This document shows, piece by piece, positions 12,001 to 21,713 of a stretch of DNA of 64,000 nucleotides. A model generated the notes under the pieces. The model was not told where the DNA came from. It did not search any database and saw only the letters and a list, made by a program, of their open reading frames with translations. Origin of the DNA: Bradysia coprophila. Taxonomy: Eukaryota > Arthropoda > Insecta > Diptera > Sciaridae. The stretch is taken from positions 16,276,001 to 16,340,000 of the forward strand of contig NW_023503493.1 of NCBI RefSeq assembly GCF_014529535.1, given 5' to 3'. Numbering within the stretch: position 1 is the first letter of the stretch; each line of letters opens with the position of its first letter. The position numbers and the translations under genes are program-made.

Positions 12001-14858
12001 TATAGGCAAGAGTGTGATACAATAATTATGTAGTGTGGCGTTTCTACTATTAAATACTTTAATTTAATAATAGAAACGCCCATCGGTAAAGCCTCTTTGA
12101 ATCAATTAAATTATTTTTACGTGTTACGGCATGTTTCATTTTCATTTACATTGCCTAATCACGTAAAGCATTGTACTTACGAGGTTCCAAAATGTTATTT
12201 GACAAGTGGGGAATACAGCCCTCCCCTTCGGGTCGGGCTGTAACACCCCACTTATCAAATACACAACTTGGAACCTCGGAAGTAATATACTATTATTCAA
12301 AAACGTGAGGTAAAGTCAATTTTACTTCACGGAGCCAAAACTTTACCTCAAGTTTAAAATACCTTACTTGGCAATGGGGCAATTGATGGAAATGGTACTT
12401 CTTGTGTGTACTTTCACACAAGAAGTACCATTTCCATCATTTGCCCCATTACCAATACCAAGTAATGTACTATTACTCTTCGTGTATTTTCGTTGGATTC
12501 GTTCATTTATGGCTACTACTTATATCAAAAACCCTCCTGTAGCTAATGTATAAACTCAATTCCACTCGACACCTATGGTCCGTTGGTTAGAACATGTTAT
12601 TAATGTAATTGATGTTTGATAAATTTTACGATTCTGAAAGAAAAAAGTGGAACCAAAAAAAATCTGAAACTAGACTTGTATCTGTTAAGGTTAATAAGGG
12701 ATTATTTCTAGTAGATCGTTTTCTGAATTTCGATTTCTCTTTTTCCAAATTTTTCCTTATTTTCATTCAATTTTTCCCTAAATAATTTTTGGAAGAATCA
12801 GGGAAAATCTAGGGAAAAAGGGAAAAATATTTTCACAAAAATAGTCCCTCAGTTTAAGACTGGTCATGTGATCGTATACTAAAGAGAATCAACAGAAATT
12901 TGACAAATTAATCTAAGCCTGTACACACCGAGCGGAACTTCACAAATAAAATTAAAGACAAATTACAATAGACGATTGCCAGTGTCAGCTGGAACAATCA
13001 ATCATCTTCGAATACATTTTAATTCCGCACAAAGATAAGGTTGAAACGTCGCAATTTGAAAGTGCGATTCGAATACGAAAGTATTTACTGGTTAAAATGT
13101 TGTAAAAAGTTATCCACCCCAGATTAGCGTACTTAATCATCACGTTCAAATGAAAGAATTTGCTTCAATAAAAACTGAATTTCAAATAGCCATAAAATTG
13201 TTGGGAACACGGAACGTAGATTGAGTACGAAGAATATTCAGTGGCGTCACAACAAATCTGTACAAAATATGTGCCACTGCTCGATTGCTATACAATATTA
13301 ACATAGTTATGCCACTGCTAAGGTTCACATGCTGCATTTAATAAGTTCAGCTGAATAAACCAAAATATTTATCGTTAACGGGAAATAGGAGAAATATTAA
13401 CCTCTAAGCCATTCCTTCAACATTGTATTGATCATTCATAGTCTGAGCAATTACTAATACACCACTATGTCAAGTAATCTCTTATTAGAAGTGCTTCAAA
13501 GCATAGGCTCATCAGACCTCTGCAAACATTTCGATTTAATAAATTCCATTTAATTGTAGAAATAATTCAAACAAACAAAAATCAAACCAAAAGGCAAATA
13601 TGTGACGGTTTTATCAGAGTGAATGTAATGTAATGGTAATTTATCATCAGTATATAACATACGAAACATTGAAGGTCACCAGAAACGGCATTTCGTAATC
13701 AATATTTATTTACGGGATGAAACTTTATTCAGATTGCTCTCATGTTATCGAGTAATGGTTAGTCCATCTCTCGACATTTTTACATCCACGAAATGGAAGA
13801 AAGGGTTGTGATTATTGACCTCACTTTCGGCTCGTATCAACAAATTGCATAAAAGAAACACCATTAACATCATTTACGTCATTTGTCTCTAGATATATGC
13901 AATGTGTACGATAGGATGATTCAAAGGGATTACAAAAAAAAGGTTTTCCATTATTCTGTGAAAGCGAGTTAGATTTTCCATTTCTTCTAATTTTTTGAAA
14001 CAAAGATTATTATCGGATGGGGGGATATGGAAAGAGATTATTGTCGGCGAAAGTGTAAACGAAAATATTTATAATTATCATTTTTGTGATTGTGATAAGA
14101 AGCAATCCATTCGAAACAATTTTTATTTTGGCATTTCTATCAAGATCACTTCTATGACACCGTAACAAAATTGTGTTATCGGGTACATAAATATATTTCT
14201 GTATATCTTTGTTGGTAATTTACCGTCAAAATATTAGGTGTTACGTCTACAATTTCAGTTCAACAGAGGAACGAACTATAAATTATTGTTAGAAATTGAA
14301 AATTTACTTGTGTTATAGTTACGACAGACTACAACAAACGTAATGTAGGTCGTATCACAAGAGGTGCCATGCCGATTTTAATAATGCGGAAACTTAAATA
14401 ACTTAGACAATATTCCAACCAAAGTGAGAATACAAGTGTCATGTGTATTTTATGTGACAGAAAAACCGACTGAAAAACAAATATTTTCTGTTTATTCGTT
14501 TTCGGGTATTATATGAGTTCAATATCCCTCAATTGACACATCTATTTTGCTTTCGGTTAGTGGTTATTGTAGACAGAAATATTAATAGTGTGGAGAAATA
14601 AATGTAACATCCCAACAAAAAATGTGAAAATCCTTTAAGAATTTCCTAAATTGATATATGGGAGGCAGTTTTTCCTGGCGCATGCTCATTCTGTCCAATA
14701 AGTAGAGTCAAAGGAAGAAAAAAAAATTTGAAGGAAAAAAAGATGAAGGGAAAATGATCAAATTTTCAATTTTATTTTTAACAAGAAAAAACTTACTCGT
14801 TAGATTTTTCCGAACGGTTATCTTTATCCTTGGATGTTGAACTACAATAATTGCCCAT
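1..14858 (-). CDS. NACHT and WD-repeat NTPase, NWD1-like (14 coding exons, 3' end outside window)
   Basis: I assembled this from GT-AG sites with matching phases. Exons: 14858-14797, 5482-5292, 5232-4867, 4781-4570, 4510-4253, 4185-3926, 3864-3736, 2300-2195, 2119-1733, 1671-1467, 1407-1200, 1133-494, 432-242, 170-<1; about 1128 residues are visible. The start MGNYCSS has Gly2 and Cys5, an N-myristoylation/palmitoylation pattern. Exons 3-4 resemble the N-terminal NWD1 region (LYILAADNGHNTEKSVLLSL, then LGTSLGSPLLP and KWYILDNKAQP). Walker A GKPGCGKS lies at about residues 464-471 and Walker B LIIFIDSLE at about 548-556. A helical/winged-helix part follows, and WD-type beta-propeller sequence begins near residue 930 (ICVWDVS, ILVCGDETQKPFPLLVW). 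NACHT NTPases of this type are signalling ATPases that oligomerise on ligand binding. The first exon is the least certain part: it is joined across 9.3 kb on phase (2/2) and a GTAAGT donor alone. Membrane anchoring is inferred. Confidence 0.88.
2301..3735. other. Intron 7 of the NWD1-like gene (1.4 kb)
   Basis: This is the one long intron among otherwise 50-100 bp introns downstream of intron 1. It holds AT-rich DNA, a tRNA-like stretch near 2511-2577 and degenerate repeats of 'taaatttcggcaatttt' type around 2990-3090. I see no coding exon in it: the flanking exons join in phase 2 (codon CG|A) between ...NLVI and YTKLTP. Confidence 0.6.
2511..2577 (+). repeat. tRNA-like (SINE head or tRNA pseudogene) fragment
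   Basis: A B-box-like GGTTCGATTCC lies about 45 bp after a TTAATGGTTA A-box-like segment, and the ends (GGGA ... TCCC) could pair for four bases. The remaining acceptor and T-stem pairs do not form a proper cloverleaf, so this is more likely a tRNA-derived SINE head or relic than a working tRNA gene. Confidence 0.3.
6449..6602. repeat. MITE with ~40-bp terminal inverted repeats
   Basis: The left end reads AAACTCTCTTCATCTCGTAG followed by CTCCGC and CACTTCAGAC. The right end is its reverse complement with a few changes and an expanded GAGA run. There is no coding sequence in the ~150 bp, so this is a non-autonomous inverted-repeat element. Confidence 0.6.
6780..7015. repeat. Degenerate ~140-bp tandem duplicate
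   Basis: Two similar blocks follow each other. Each has a CATTTSACATAT-like start, then TTTTTGAGTC or TTCTTGAGCG, then GAGAAATGTTGGAAAAACTAG or GAGATATGCTGGAAAAACTAG. Divergence is substantial, so the duplication is old. The short open frames here have no protein-like features. Confidence 0.4.
8565..8667. repeat. Short inverted repeat
   Basis: Arms CACATACAATCAAAA and TTTTGATTGTATGTGTG flank about 70 bp of AT-rich DNA. It could be a small MITE or a relic of one. Confidence 0.45.
8733..8783. repeat. Partial copy of the 152-bp MITE family A
   Basis: CTCTATTTGGCAGCTGTCAC, then CACTTTTGCTTG and GTGTTG, match the right half of the complete copy at 36592-36747. The left half is missing or unrecognisable. 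Confidence 0.5.
11381..11770. repeat. Diverged tandem repeat ending in a 48-bp-arm hairpin
   Basis: Two ~85-bp blocks (about 11381-11463 and 11553-11641) share GTCGTGTGGGGTGTCAT and TTGCATGTACTT. The second runs into a near-perfect inverted repeat, with arms 11626-11673 and 11723-11770 and a 49-bp loop. The arms share GAAGTAGAGCTTACGGAA. It looks like a foldback element grown from the tandem unit. Confidence 0.6.
12037..12080. repeat. Perfect hairpin, 19-bp arms
   Basis: GGCGTTTCTACTATTAAAT is followed by its inverse within 44 bp. This is the first of three closely spaced inverted repeats at 12.0-12.5 kb. Confidence 0.6.
12175..12286. repeat. Inverted repeat with GC-rich loop
   Basis: Arms begin with GAGGTTCCAA, continue through TTTGACAAGTGGGG and ACAGCC, and are mirrored on the right with a few mismatches. 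The loop CTCCCCTTCGGGTC is GC-rich in an AT-rich region, so the whole 110 bp would fold into one long stem. Confidence 0.6.
12361..12472. repeat. Inverted repeat with ~50-bp arms
   Basis: The arms (TTACTTGG, then ATGGGGCAA, GATGGAAATGG and TACTTCTTGTGTG) are almost perfectly mirrored around a six-base centre. A short open frame crosses it (12368-12553), but that follows from the hairpin and looks non-coding. Confidence 0.6.
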
Positions 14859-17064
14859 TGTATTCGCCTTTCAACTTTAATTAACAAAATTATTCAACAC
14901 AATTTCTCACAGAACACACAGACCAACCGAATGCATTTTCCTATGGAAAAATATCCACTCTATCACAAAGTTTCTCATTCATTGGCCTCGATAATTTCGG
15001 TTTCCATTTTTCCACACTTTTCTTTGTTTTTCACAAATTGGAAATTCGGCATAAACGTTCTTAAATGGACACGTGTCTCACGAATTAGTAAATCCCCGTG
15101 TATTCGTCAAAAGTTTAACCAACAAATGATGTATTATTGTTGAAAACAAATTGCCTTTTTTTCTTAAAAAATAAAAACTTTTCGGTAAGCGTGAACTATT
15201 CGCGTGAGAACACTCCACGAAACAGGTCGTATAACAGACTGAAATACTCTGCTACTCCCAGTTTGTTATAATCGTGCTATTTCTATGGCCATCAATTTTC
15301 TCTTTTCGTATTTTCTCTCGCACAGCCTAAGTAAAATCAATTGTCTCACCGAATACTCTCTTTAATATCAATCTACTATACACCGGGCTTTGTCGTCACT
15401 TTATGATTATGATTGTGTGGTTTGCTGGATTCAAATTTTTGTTTTGCATTGTTTTTAGTTGAGCGAATCACGCAGTTTTTTTGTAATTCAAATAAAGCTA
15501 TGTATACACAACGTGTCTTGATTAAGATTAACTCGTTAGGTATGTGTGATAAAACGTAGGTGGAAGCACCGACATAGTATTTTTTTGTTGAACATCACTA
15601 GTCTCTCTATGACATAGAGTCTTTGTGTTGCACATATCAGTGTCAAGAATACTACCTGAGTAAATCCGCCCAACATCTACACGTTGAGCGATGAATTTGT
15701 CAAAAGCTCTATCACCAACAGCACACACTCTACCCTTAGTGCGTCCGCTGAGCCTGGGAAATACACTAAAAAGGGTAAAGGCAAAATAGATTTTATGATC
15801 TTTATGGAACGCTGATCCAAAGTCAACCCCGACACCTCATTTGTTCCTTCGAGAGTGGCCGTTATGTCACTTTAGCTTCACTGAGTTTTCATGCCAGTGG
15901 TATAAGCGATAAAATATTCTTAAATATTTTTTAGATTATTTTGTGCTGCTTTGAAATCAAATTATTCAAAATTCCAGAAAACTTTGTTCGGGCAATCTGT
16001 GGAAATTCAAAATCCTATACTTTAATCTTTATAAAAATTTAAATCGGTCAAAAACTTCAACATATATTCCGCCTAGAGTACATCTTTTCATATGGTATTT
16101 CAAAAGTGTAACAAAATTGTCACTTTTATTCATTTATTTTGTTTTCAAATGACTGGTAGAATAAGTAGATCCTGCTAATCTTTCTTTATATTCGAGTAAG
16201 GTTTAGGTACCCAGAATAATTTTTTCTTAAACTGTATTTAATCACCTGTGCAACAATACTACACACGACATTTTGGACAATGCTGAGATGTGTATGAAGC
16301 TTTAAAAAAAAAAATTGAAACACACTGATCCACGATACGAGATTCGTGTCACGTGACGTCAAAAAATCTGACAGCTTCATCAGGTGAATTTTTATTTATG
16401 AAAAAATGGGCGGTACTGCATATCTAATAAAATGGCGATCGATACTATCTCCCCATGATCTTAACAAAAAGTCGTGGAAAGTCGTTTTACAGTAAATCAT
16501 GTTGAATTTGTTGAATCATGGTGAAGCCAAGGTCAATAAAAGTACGAAAATGGAACTTTAAATTTTTATCCCGATGAGGGTCGAAACATGAAAATTACGG
16601 GATTTGTCGATCATAATTAATTAAATCGAATAAGATAACTCAGGGCTGCAAACGGACCCACCACTTTATCACTGCGAAGATAATCATAACTATATATATG
16701 CAACTCACTTCAAGCAAAAGTGCTTCGAGTGACAGCTGCCAAATAGAGTACTATTTTGTATAAAAAATGTTTTTACAGCGTCTTACGTTTGTATGGTACA
16801 ATGTCCAATTTCAGTAATCTATTTAGAATCATGCTTTTGACTGAAAAACATAGGGTATTATAGGCCCGGTTCAAGTTTTTTAAAGACGGCTTTGCAAATG
16901 TATATTGGTGAAAAATATGGATCCCAACAAAAATCTCTTCGAGGAAAGTGTGACGTAGTCTTTGAAGTACAATTTCTAAAATGAATGATATCGTTAGAGT
17001 TGACGCTTTCAACTTCGTTACGCAAAAATTAAATTGTACACCCAACTAGTTCAAACAAGCTGGC
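14859..17064. other. Intergenic, upstream of the NWD1-like gene
   Basis: This should contain the promoter and 5'UTR of the minus-strand NWD1-like gene, but I see no clear core-promoter motif. The rest is AT-rich with one MITE copy at 16701-16842. No protein-like open frame is present. Confidence 0.5.
16701..16842 (-). repeat. MITE family A, diverged copy in reverse orientation
   Basis: CAACTCACTTCAAGCAAAAG, then GACAGCTGCCAAATA and TACTATTTTGTAT, match the reverse complement of the 36592-36747 copy along nearly its whole length. The far terminus (ATGCTTTTGACTG) has decayed. Its divergence makes it older than the 31 kb and 36 kb copies. Confidence 0.6.
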
Positions 17065-17564
17065 TAGAGCTCGGAACAGATCAGATTGATCTGAATTATT
17101 TTCAGATTGATCTGAAAATTTTCAGATCAAATCTGATCTGAATCTGAAAATCACTAATCTGAAAATTTCAGATCAGATTCGATCTGAATCTGAGTTGATC
17201 TGAAATCTGAAACTTTTTTTCAGATAACTGAAAGCCATCTGAATTGTGTTGATACTTTTTCTACAAATAAAAATCCTCAAAAACTTCATCGAAACAAGAC
17301 ACTAATATCACAAAATATTATTGAAATTCCTAGTCGGGTTTGCATTAAGAATTATATTTATTTGCCACACTTCCGCTAACTACGAGTATTACCATTATTT
17401 CAAATCCCTCTAAAATCACTATTATTTAAAAAGTTACTGCATTTGATGATTCTCGTCCGTACGACATGTGTGCTCACACGGTGAGCTTGAATGAGATCTA
17501 AATAAAAAGTTGATGCACACGAAATGTTTCGACGGATAATTGTTTGTGAGTTCATAAGAAAATG

Positions 17565-17985
17565 ATTTTGTTCTTTCACTTCATAAATTTAACGGTAAAT
17601 TTTTATAATACTGGACAAACATAAGTTTCCTCCATACATTTTCAAGGAGCGTCAGAAAATGAAAATGACGAGGAACTAATGTTCTAAGCAAAAACTTGTT
17701 GCACTGTATGCCTCAAAACTTTTTGGTTTTTTTATATTCCTGACTTAGTGCACATTTTTTAAGCAATTTGGTGTCTGATACTAACGATCAAAAAAAAATG
17801 TTTTGAGGCATACCGTGGAACAATTTTTTGCTTAAAATAATGTTCCTCGTCGATGAAAAATAATAACCAAACGGTACGCAACAATTTTTTTTTTAATTTT
17901 CTAGCGCTCTTTGAAAATGTATGGAGAAAACTTATTTTTGCGAAATATTTTACCATTAAAATTTATGAAGTGCCAGAACAAAAAA
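17565..17985. repeat. Inverted repeat nested in the foldback element
   Basis: Left arm (CATACATTTTCAAGGAGCG, GACGAGGAAC, TGCCTCAAAAC) and right arm (GTTTTGAGGCATAC, GTTCCTCGTCG, CTTTGAAAATGTATGGAG) pair over about 160 bp around a short centre. The pairing is imperfect, so it is older than the outer TSD or has drifted. Confidence 0.5.
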
Positions 17986-18175
17986 GTTTTTTTTATGCCA
18001 AATACTGCGAAAGTTTGTATTTTCGGTCCTCAAATGGTGACCGAAAGTAAAAAAATTCAGGCCTTGGGCCGAAAGTAAATGTCACTGTCATCATTTTACT
18101 TTCGCCCCGTGGGCTTGCGTCTTTGCGGGCCGAAAGTAAATGTCACTGTCATCATTTTACTTTCGGTCCTCATAT

Positions 18176-18590
18176 GTCTCGAAAACACATGTTCACTTGA
18201 TTGAAAGTACGCATTGAGTGTAGTGTTGTGTTGACGATAGCCAAATGTTTTGTGAGCAAGTGAATGTATGTTTACAGTAATTTCATTTGTTAAATTGTTT
18301 TTATTTTTATACCAGGGCGCTGCCGCCCCCTGGACCCCCGCGCTTTTCGGCATTTCGGTGTTTCTACAGCAAATTTTGTTGATAACTCAACAGTTTAATT
18401 AAAATTATGTTTTGTTTCGGACCGAAAATACAAATCTTCCGCATTATTTGGCATAAAAAATAGTATGCATCACTCGGGGCAAAAGTAAAAAAATTCAAAT
18501 CGTGTGATTGCCGCCCTTGCCTGCGGCGCGGGCTGCAAACTTCACACGTTTGAATTTTTTTACTTTCGCCCCTTGTTATGCAAAATACTA
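18176..18590 (+). repeat. Core repeat shared with 47325-48126 (internally deleted copy)
   Basis: From ATGTCTCGAAAACACATG to TTTCGCCCCTTGTTATGCA this is about 95% the same as the block at 47.3-48.1 kb, but it lacks about 385 bp internally. The break is at a shared AGTTT. The right part is itself a hairpin (GTAAAAAAATTCAAATCGTG mirrored by CACACGTTTGAATTTTTTTAC) with a GC-rich loop. The minus-strand open frame here recurs in the other copy because the DNA is repeated; I do not call it a gene. Confidence 0.6.
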
Positions 18591-19574
18591 TTTATGAACT
18601 CGCAAACAATTATCAGTCGAAACATTTCGTGAAAACGAGAGCCCATGTAGATTGACGAAAATAATTCAGGAAATTCCCTAAAAATCATACTCCTGAATTC
18701 GCTTTTATTTAGCTAGGAACATTTTATAACTTTTTGTCTAAAACATTGCGAAATACAAATAAAGTGTACAGACAAGAAATAAAGTTACTTCGAATTTCTT
18801 AACTCTGAATCCGGTGATATTCAATCAGTAAAATTAACTCAGAACACGTTTTAATGATCAAATCTGAAATCGATCTGAAAAAAAAATCTGATCTGATCTG
18901 AATCTGAAAAAAGACTATCTGAAATTTTCAGATCAGATCAGATCAAATTGAAATCAATCTGAACTGAATCTGAAAATTTCAGATTGTCTTTTTTCAGATT
19001 CAGATCAGATAAAAGTGATCTGTTCCGATCTTTAAAGCTGGCTTAGTTTTTCTCATCATCTGTCAAATAATTTTTACCAAAAAAAAAAATTTGACTGGAA
19101 ACAACCAAAATTTTACCAAAAAAATCTGCGTCGCAAAGTGGCAGATGTTAGGGAACAGACCAGCAAGAAAATTTATCTCGCATGTGGCGGTGATAAAGTC
19201 CAAAGAGCAGAAATACATAGTTGACGCGTCTCAAAAAAAAATCTTCGTTCTTTTTTTGGAGGGTTAGACTGCGTCAAGTCCTCCGCTATCGCTCCGGACA
19301 TGATTGGCTTGCTTTGATCGTTTTATTTAAGTAAAATTGAAATAACACTAAACGAAAGCGTAGTTGCCATATTCATCAAACGGGTGTGTTTTGTTTCAGT
19401 TTGCGTAGAGCGCTTGAATTAAGATATTGAATTGATCAGATACATTTTTGCGTATCCTAAAACAATTTTTGCGTATTCTAAAACTATTTGTGCGCTGTGA
19501 TTCAATGCCTAGAAGTTTATTGTCGTCTCGCTATCGCCATTGTAATTTTGCCCGTCTGAAAGCAAAAACTAAAA

Positions 19575-19853
19575 TGTCCCGTATGTGACTCTTACGTTTT
19601 GAATAGATTTAAGAAAAATTACGAAAACGGGCGGTCATCAATTGATTTCTGTCTTTTTTTTATTTTTCACTGATTTTAAATCTAATTCGAAATTCAATGT
19701 TTACTTTACAGTTTCCAATGCAAAACCTTCAAAGCGTTCCAGAATATGGGATCCGTTAAAACGCGAAATAAACACACGAAGCATGATGAAAAATGCAGTA
19801 GGTCTCAAAGGTCGCCTCCATTCTCATCAACTGTCGCTGATTCAATCTGAAAA
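19575..19853 (+). pseudogene. Possible degraded C2H2 zinc-finger fragment
   Basis: One frame reads CPVCDSYVLNRF and, after a CAG acceptor-like site near 19709, another reads FQCKTFKAFQNMGSVKT and KHTKH before a stop. Both look like pieces of zinc-finger sequence but neither has a full Cys2-His2 set. This could be a relic of a neighbouring finger gene or chance. The next gene's frame is open upstream of its ATG as far as a TTTAG at about 19918, so an additional 5' exon cannot be excluded. Confidence 0.25.
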
Positions 19854-19985
19854 TTGGTAAAATGAAAAATCTGTTAAAAAAGCATACTACAGTCAACCAA
19901 CTGTGTAACAACCTTTAGGCTAACGAGTGATCTTCTACCTTTCACTGTACGGTATGAGCTAGAACAGCGGCACAATATCGAACTC

Positions 19986-21212
19986 ATGGCCCATTACGGA
20001 GATGATAAGTCCGAAGTCACCATTTACTACGACGATGATGATTCCGACGTGGAAAATGAATACTTTGATCCGAAACCTCGCCGCATAGACTTTGATCACA
20101 TGGAAATTGTGAATCAAAATGTCGATGGTGGTTATGTCAGCGAAGAAAATGTGTCGAAGCCAAAGAAGAAGAAGACGAAGAAGGACAAGCTTTCAGGTGA
20201 CGAAGAAGACAAAAATTTGGTCTGTGACATTTGCAAGAAGATTTTCGATAAGCGGTGGACTTTAAACAGTCACATGCTTGTACATTCTGGGTGTGTGATG
20301 ATTTTTATTAGCCGAAGTGCAGCCATTTTAATAGAACTTTGTTTTTAGTGATAAACCATATCGTTGCACTTATAAGACATGCACCAAGCAATATGCAGAC
20401 AGGTAAATTGACCGCGAAATTTTTACTTTGTGTCAAATTAGACCTAGCTCAGCTACTGATAGTCGCGTCTTTAGCGAACAACCGGGTACTGTAGGTTCTC
20501 GTTTTCAGTACTTCAAAAAATTCATTTAACAGTAGCAATTATATTCTTATTCTAGAGCTGGACTATGTCATTATGCAATCCCAGATTATAACTTAACCAC
20601 TCCTCACCATGCATTTCACTTTATTTTAATTCTGTAGTCAAGTTGTCCACCAATTTAACAAAGAAGGAAGCAACTGATGCTCGTTACCATTGAGCTAACG
20701 TGGACATCTTCTTTTCAAATGTCCTCGGTAGCTCAATGGTTAGATCATCAGCACGGCAAGTTGAAGATTGTGCGTTCGGTCCCCACCCGTGAACCAAATT
20801 TTTCTTTTCAAATTCAAGGTCATTCCAATACGGTTTACGATTTCTGCTAATTATTGTACAAGTTCTAGTTACTTTAACTAACCATTAGTCAAAAACAAGA
20901 AGCCACTGCCCGCCTTTTTTTAAAATAGTTTCTAGGTTCTCAATTTCTACTTATAAATGAAACATACAGTACAGCACAGTACATACAGTACAAGAGTGAA
21001 TACTCAAATTTACTGTTAAAAATAAAAAAATTTCTTCAATTTTGTTCAGATCAAACCTACGTGCTCATCAGCGTTCAAAAATGCATCACTCGTGGAAAAT
21101 TTTCTGTAATCAATGTACGAAGCCATTTAGCGAACAACGTTACATGAACCTGCACAGCCTGTCCGCTTGTCGCAAATATTTGGCTAGCATCAGCAAGAAA
21201 GGCCCTGCCTAA
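19986..21212 (+). CDS. Small C2H2 zinc-finger protein (3 exons, 173 aa)
   Basis: Exons 19986-20290, 20349-20402 and 21050-21212 join in phase 2 at both junctions and end at TAA. The N-terminus is acidic ([13 protein letters not shown]), followed by a Lys-rich stretch near residues 58-69 that could be a nuclear localisation signal. Finger 1 uses C80, C83, H96, H100; finger 2 C108, C113, H126, H132; finger 3 C139, C142, H155, C160, so the last is C2HC. The SGDKPY linker between fingers 1 and 2 spans an intron. It is probably a nuclear DNA- or RNA-binding protein; three fingers are too few to name a target. An AATAAA lies at 21290. Met1 at 19986 is the best start, but the frame is open for some distance upstream. 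Confidence 0.75.
20641..20796. repeat. Divergent pair of tRNA-derived heads
   Basis: On the plus strand, GTCCTCGGTAGCTCAATGGT begins a tRNA-like element from 20721 with an A box (TAGCTCAATGG) and a B-box-like GTTCGGTCCCC. On the minus strand, starting at about 20705, GTCCACGTTAGCTCAATGGT begins another. Neither forms a complete cloverleaf. They lie back to back in intron 2 of the zinc-finger gene and look like SINE or tRNA relics. Confidence 0.45.
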
Positions 21213-21713
21213 AATTTGAATTTCCAACCAAAAATGAGTTTTCTATTTCCTTGTGAAAATAACACAATTTATATGTCGTTTCGATGTGAAATAAATGTTC
21301 ATTTATGTTGTTACTCAGCCGAGTAATTTTTTCCATGGATTTGCTCCCGATCTCTCTCTTTGGCTGAAAAAAACTCTCTTTTTACCAATACTCTCGCAAG
21401 TCTCTGTGTAAACAGAAAGTTCTTACATCACACCATCATCGTCATGACATTTTTTTTGCTTTTGACAGTCATAAAGTCGAAATTACAGTCGGCTGATGTT
21501 GTTTCTATTTGAATGAAATTCATTTATAAAAATCAACTGATAAAATGGGAAACGAACATATTTGAACTGTACATCGGCAGTACAGGTCGCTTATCTTGTA
21601 AATCGATTGGTATTTAGGCTAACTGGGAATATTTGGAGAACTGTTCTGGCGAAAAACTAAATTGATTTGTCAAGTTGTGATAATAAATAGTTAAATAAGT
21701 GATAATAGAAATA

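Larger units (their letters stand above)
5483..14796. other. First intron of the NWD1-like gene (9.3 kb), repeat-rich
   Basis: This is AT-rich non-coding DNA between the first exon and exon 2. It holds several small inverted-repeat elements (listed separately), a degenerate duplicate at about 6780-7015, a partial copy of a 152-bp MITE near 8733-8783 and a row of hairpins at 12.0-12.5 kb. I found no further exon with plausible splice sites and recognisable protein. A large 5' intron of this kind is a common place for enhancers, but no specific site can be supported. Confidence 0.55.
17065..19034. mobile_element. 1.97-kb foldback transposon with 8-bp TSD, hAT-like
   Basis: The termini TAGAGCTCGGAACAG and CTGTTCCGATCTTTA are inverted copies with three mismatches. 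They are flanked by a perfect 8-bp direct repeat, AAGCTGGC, at 17057-17064 and 19035-19042. Just inside each end is about 160-180 bp of iterated GATCTGAAA/TTTCAGATC motif. Further in, another inverted pair (ATGTTTCGACGGATAATTG near 17523, mirrored near 18610) shows that the arms reach about 500 bp. The 8-bp duplication and a YARNG-type terminus fit the hAT superfamily. There is no transposase frame, so it is non-autonomous. The central kilobase carries at least one further inserted element. Confidence 0.75.
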
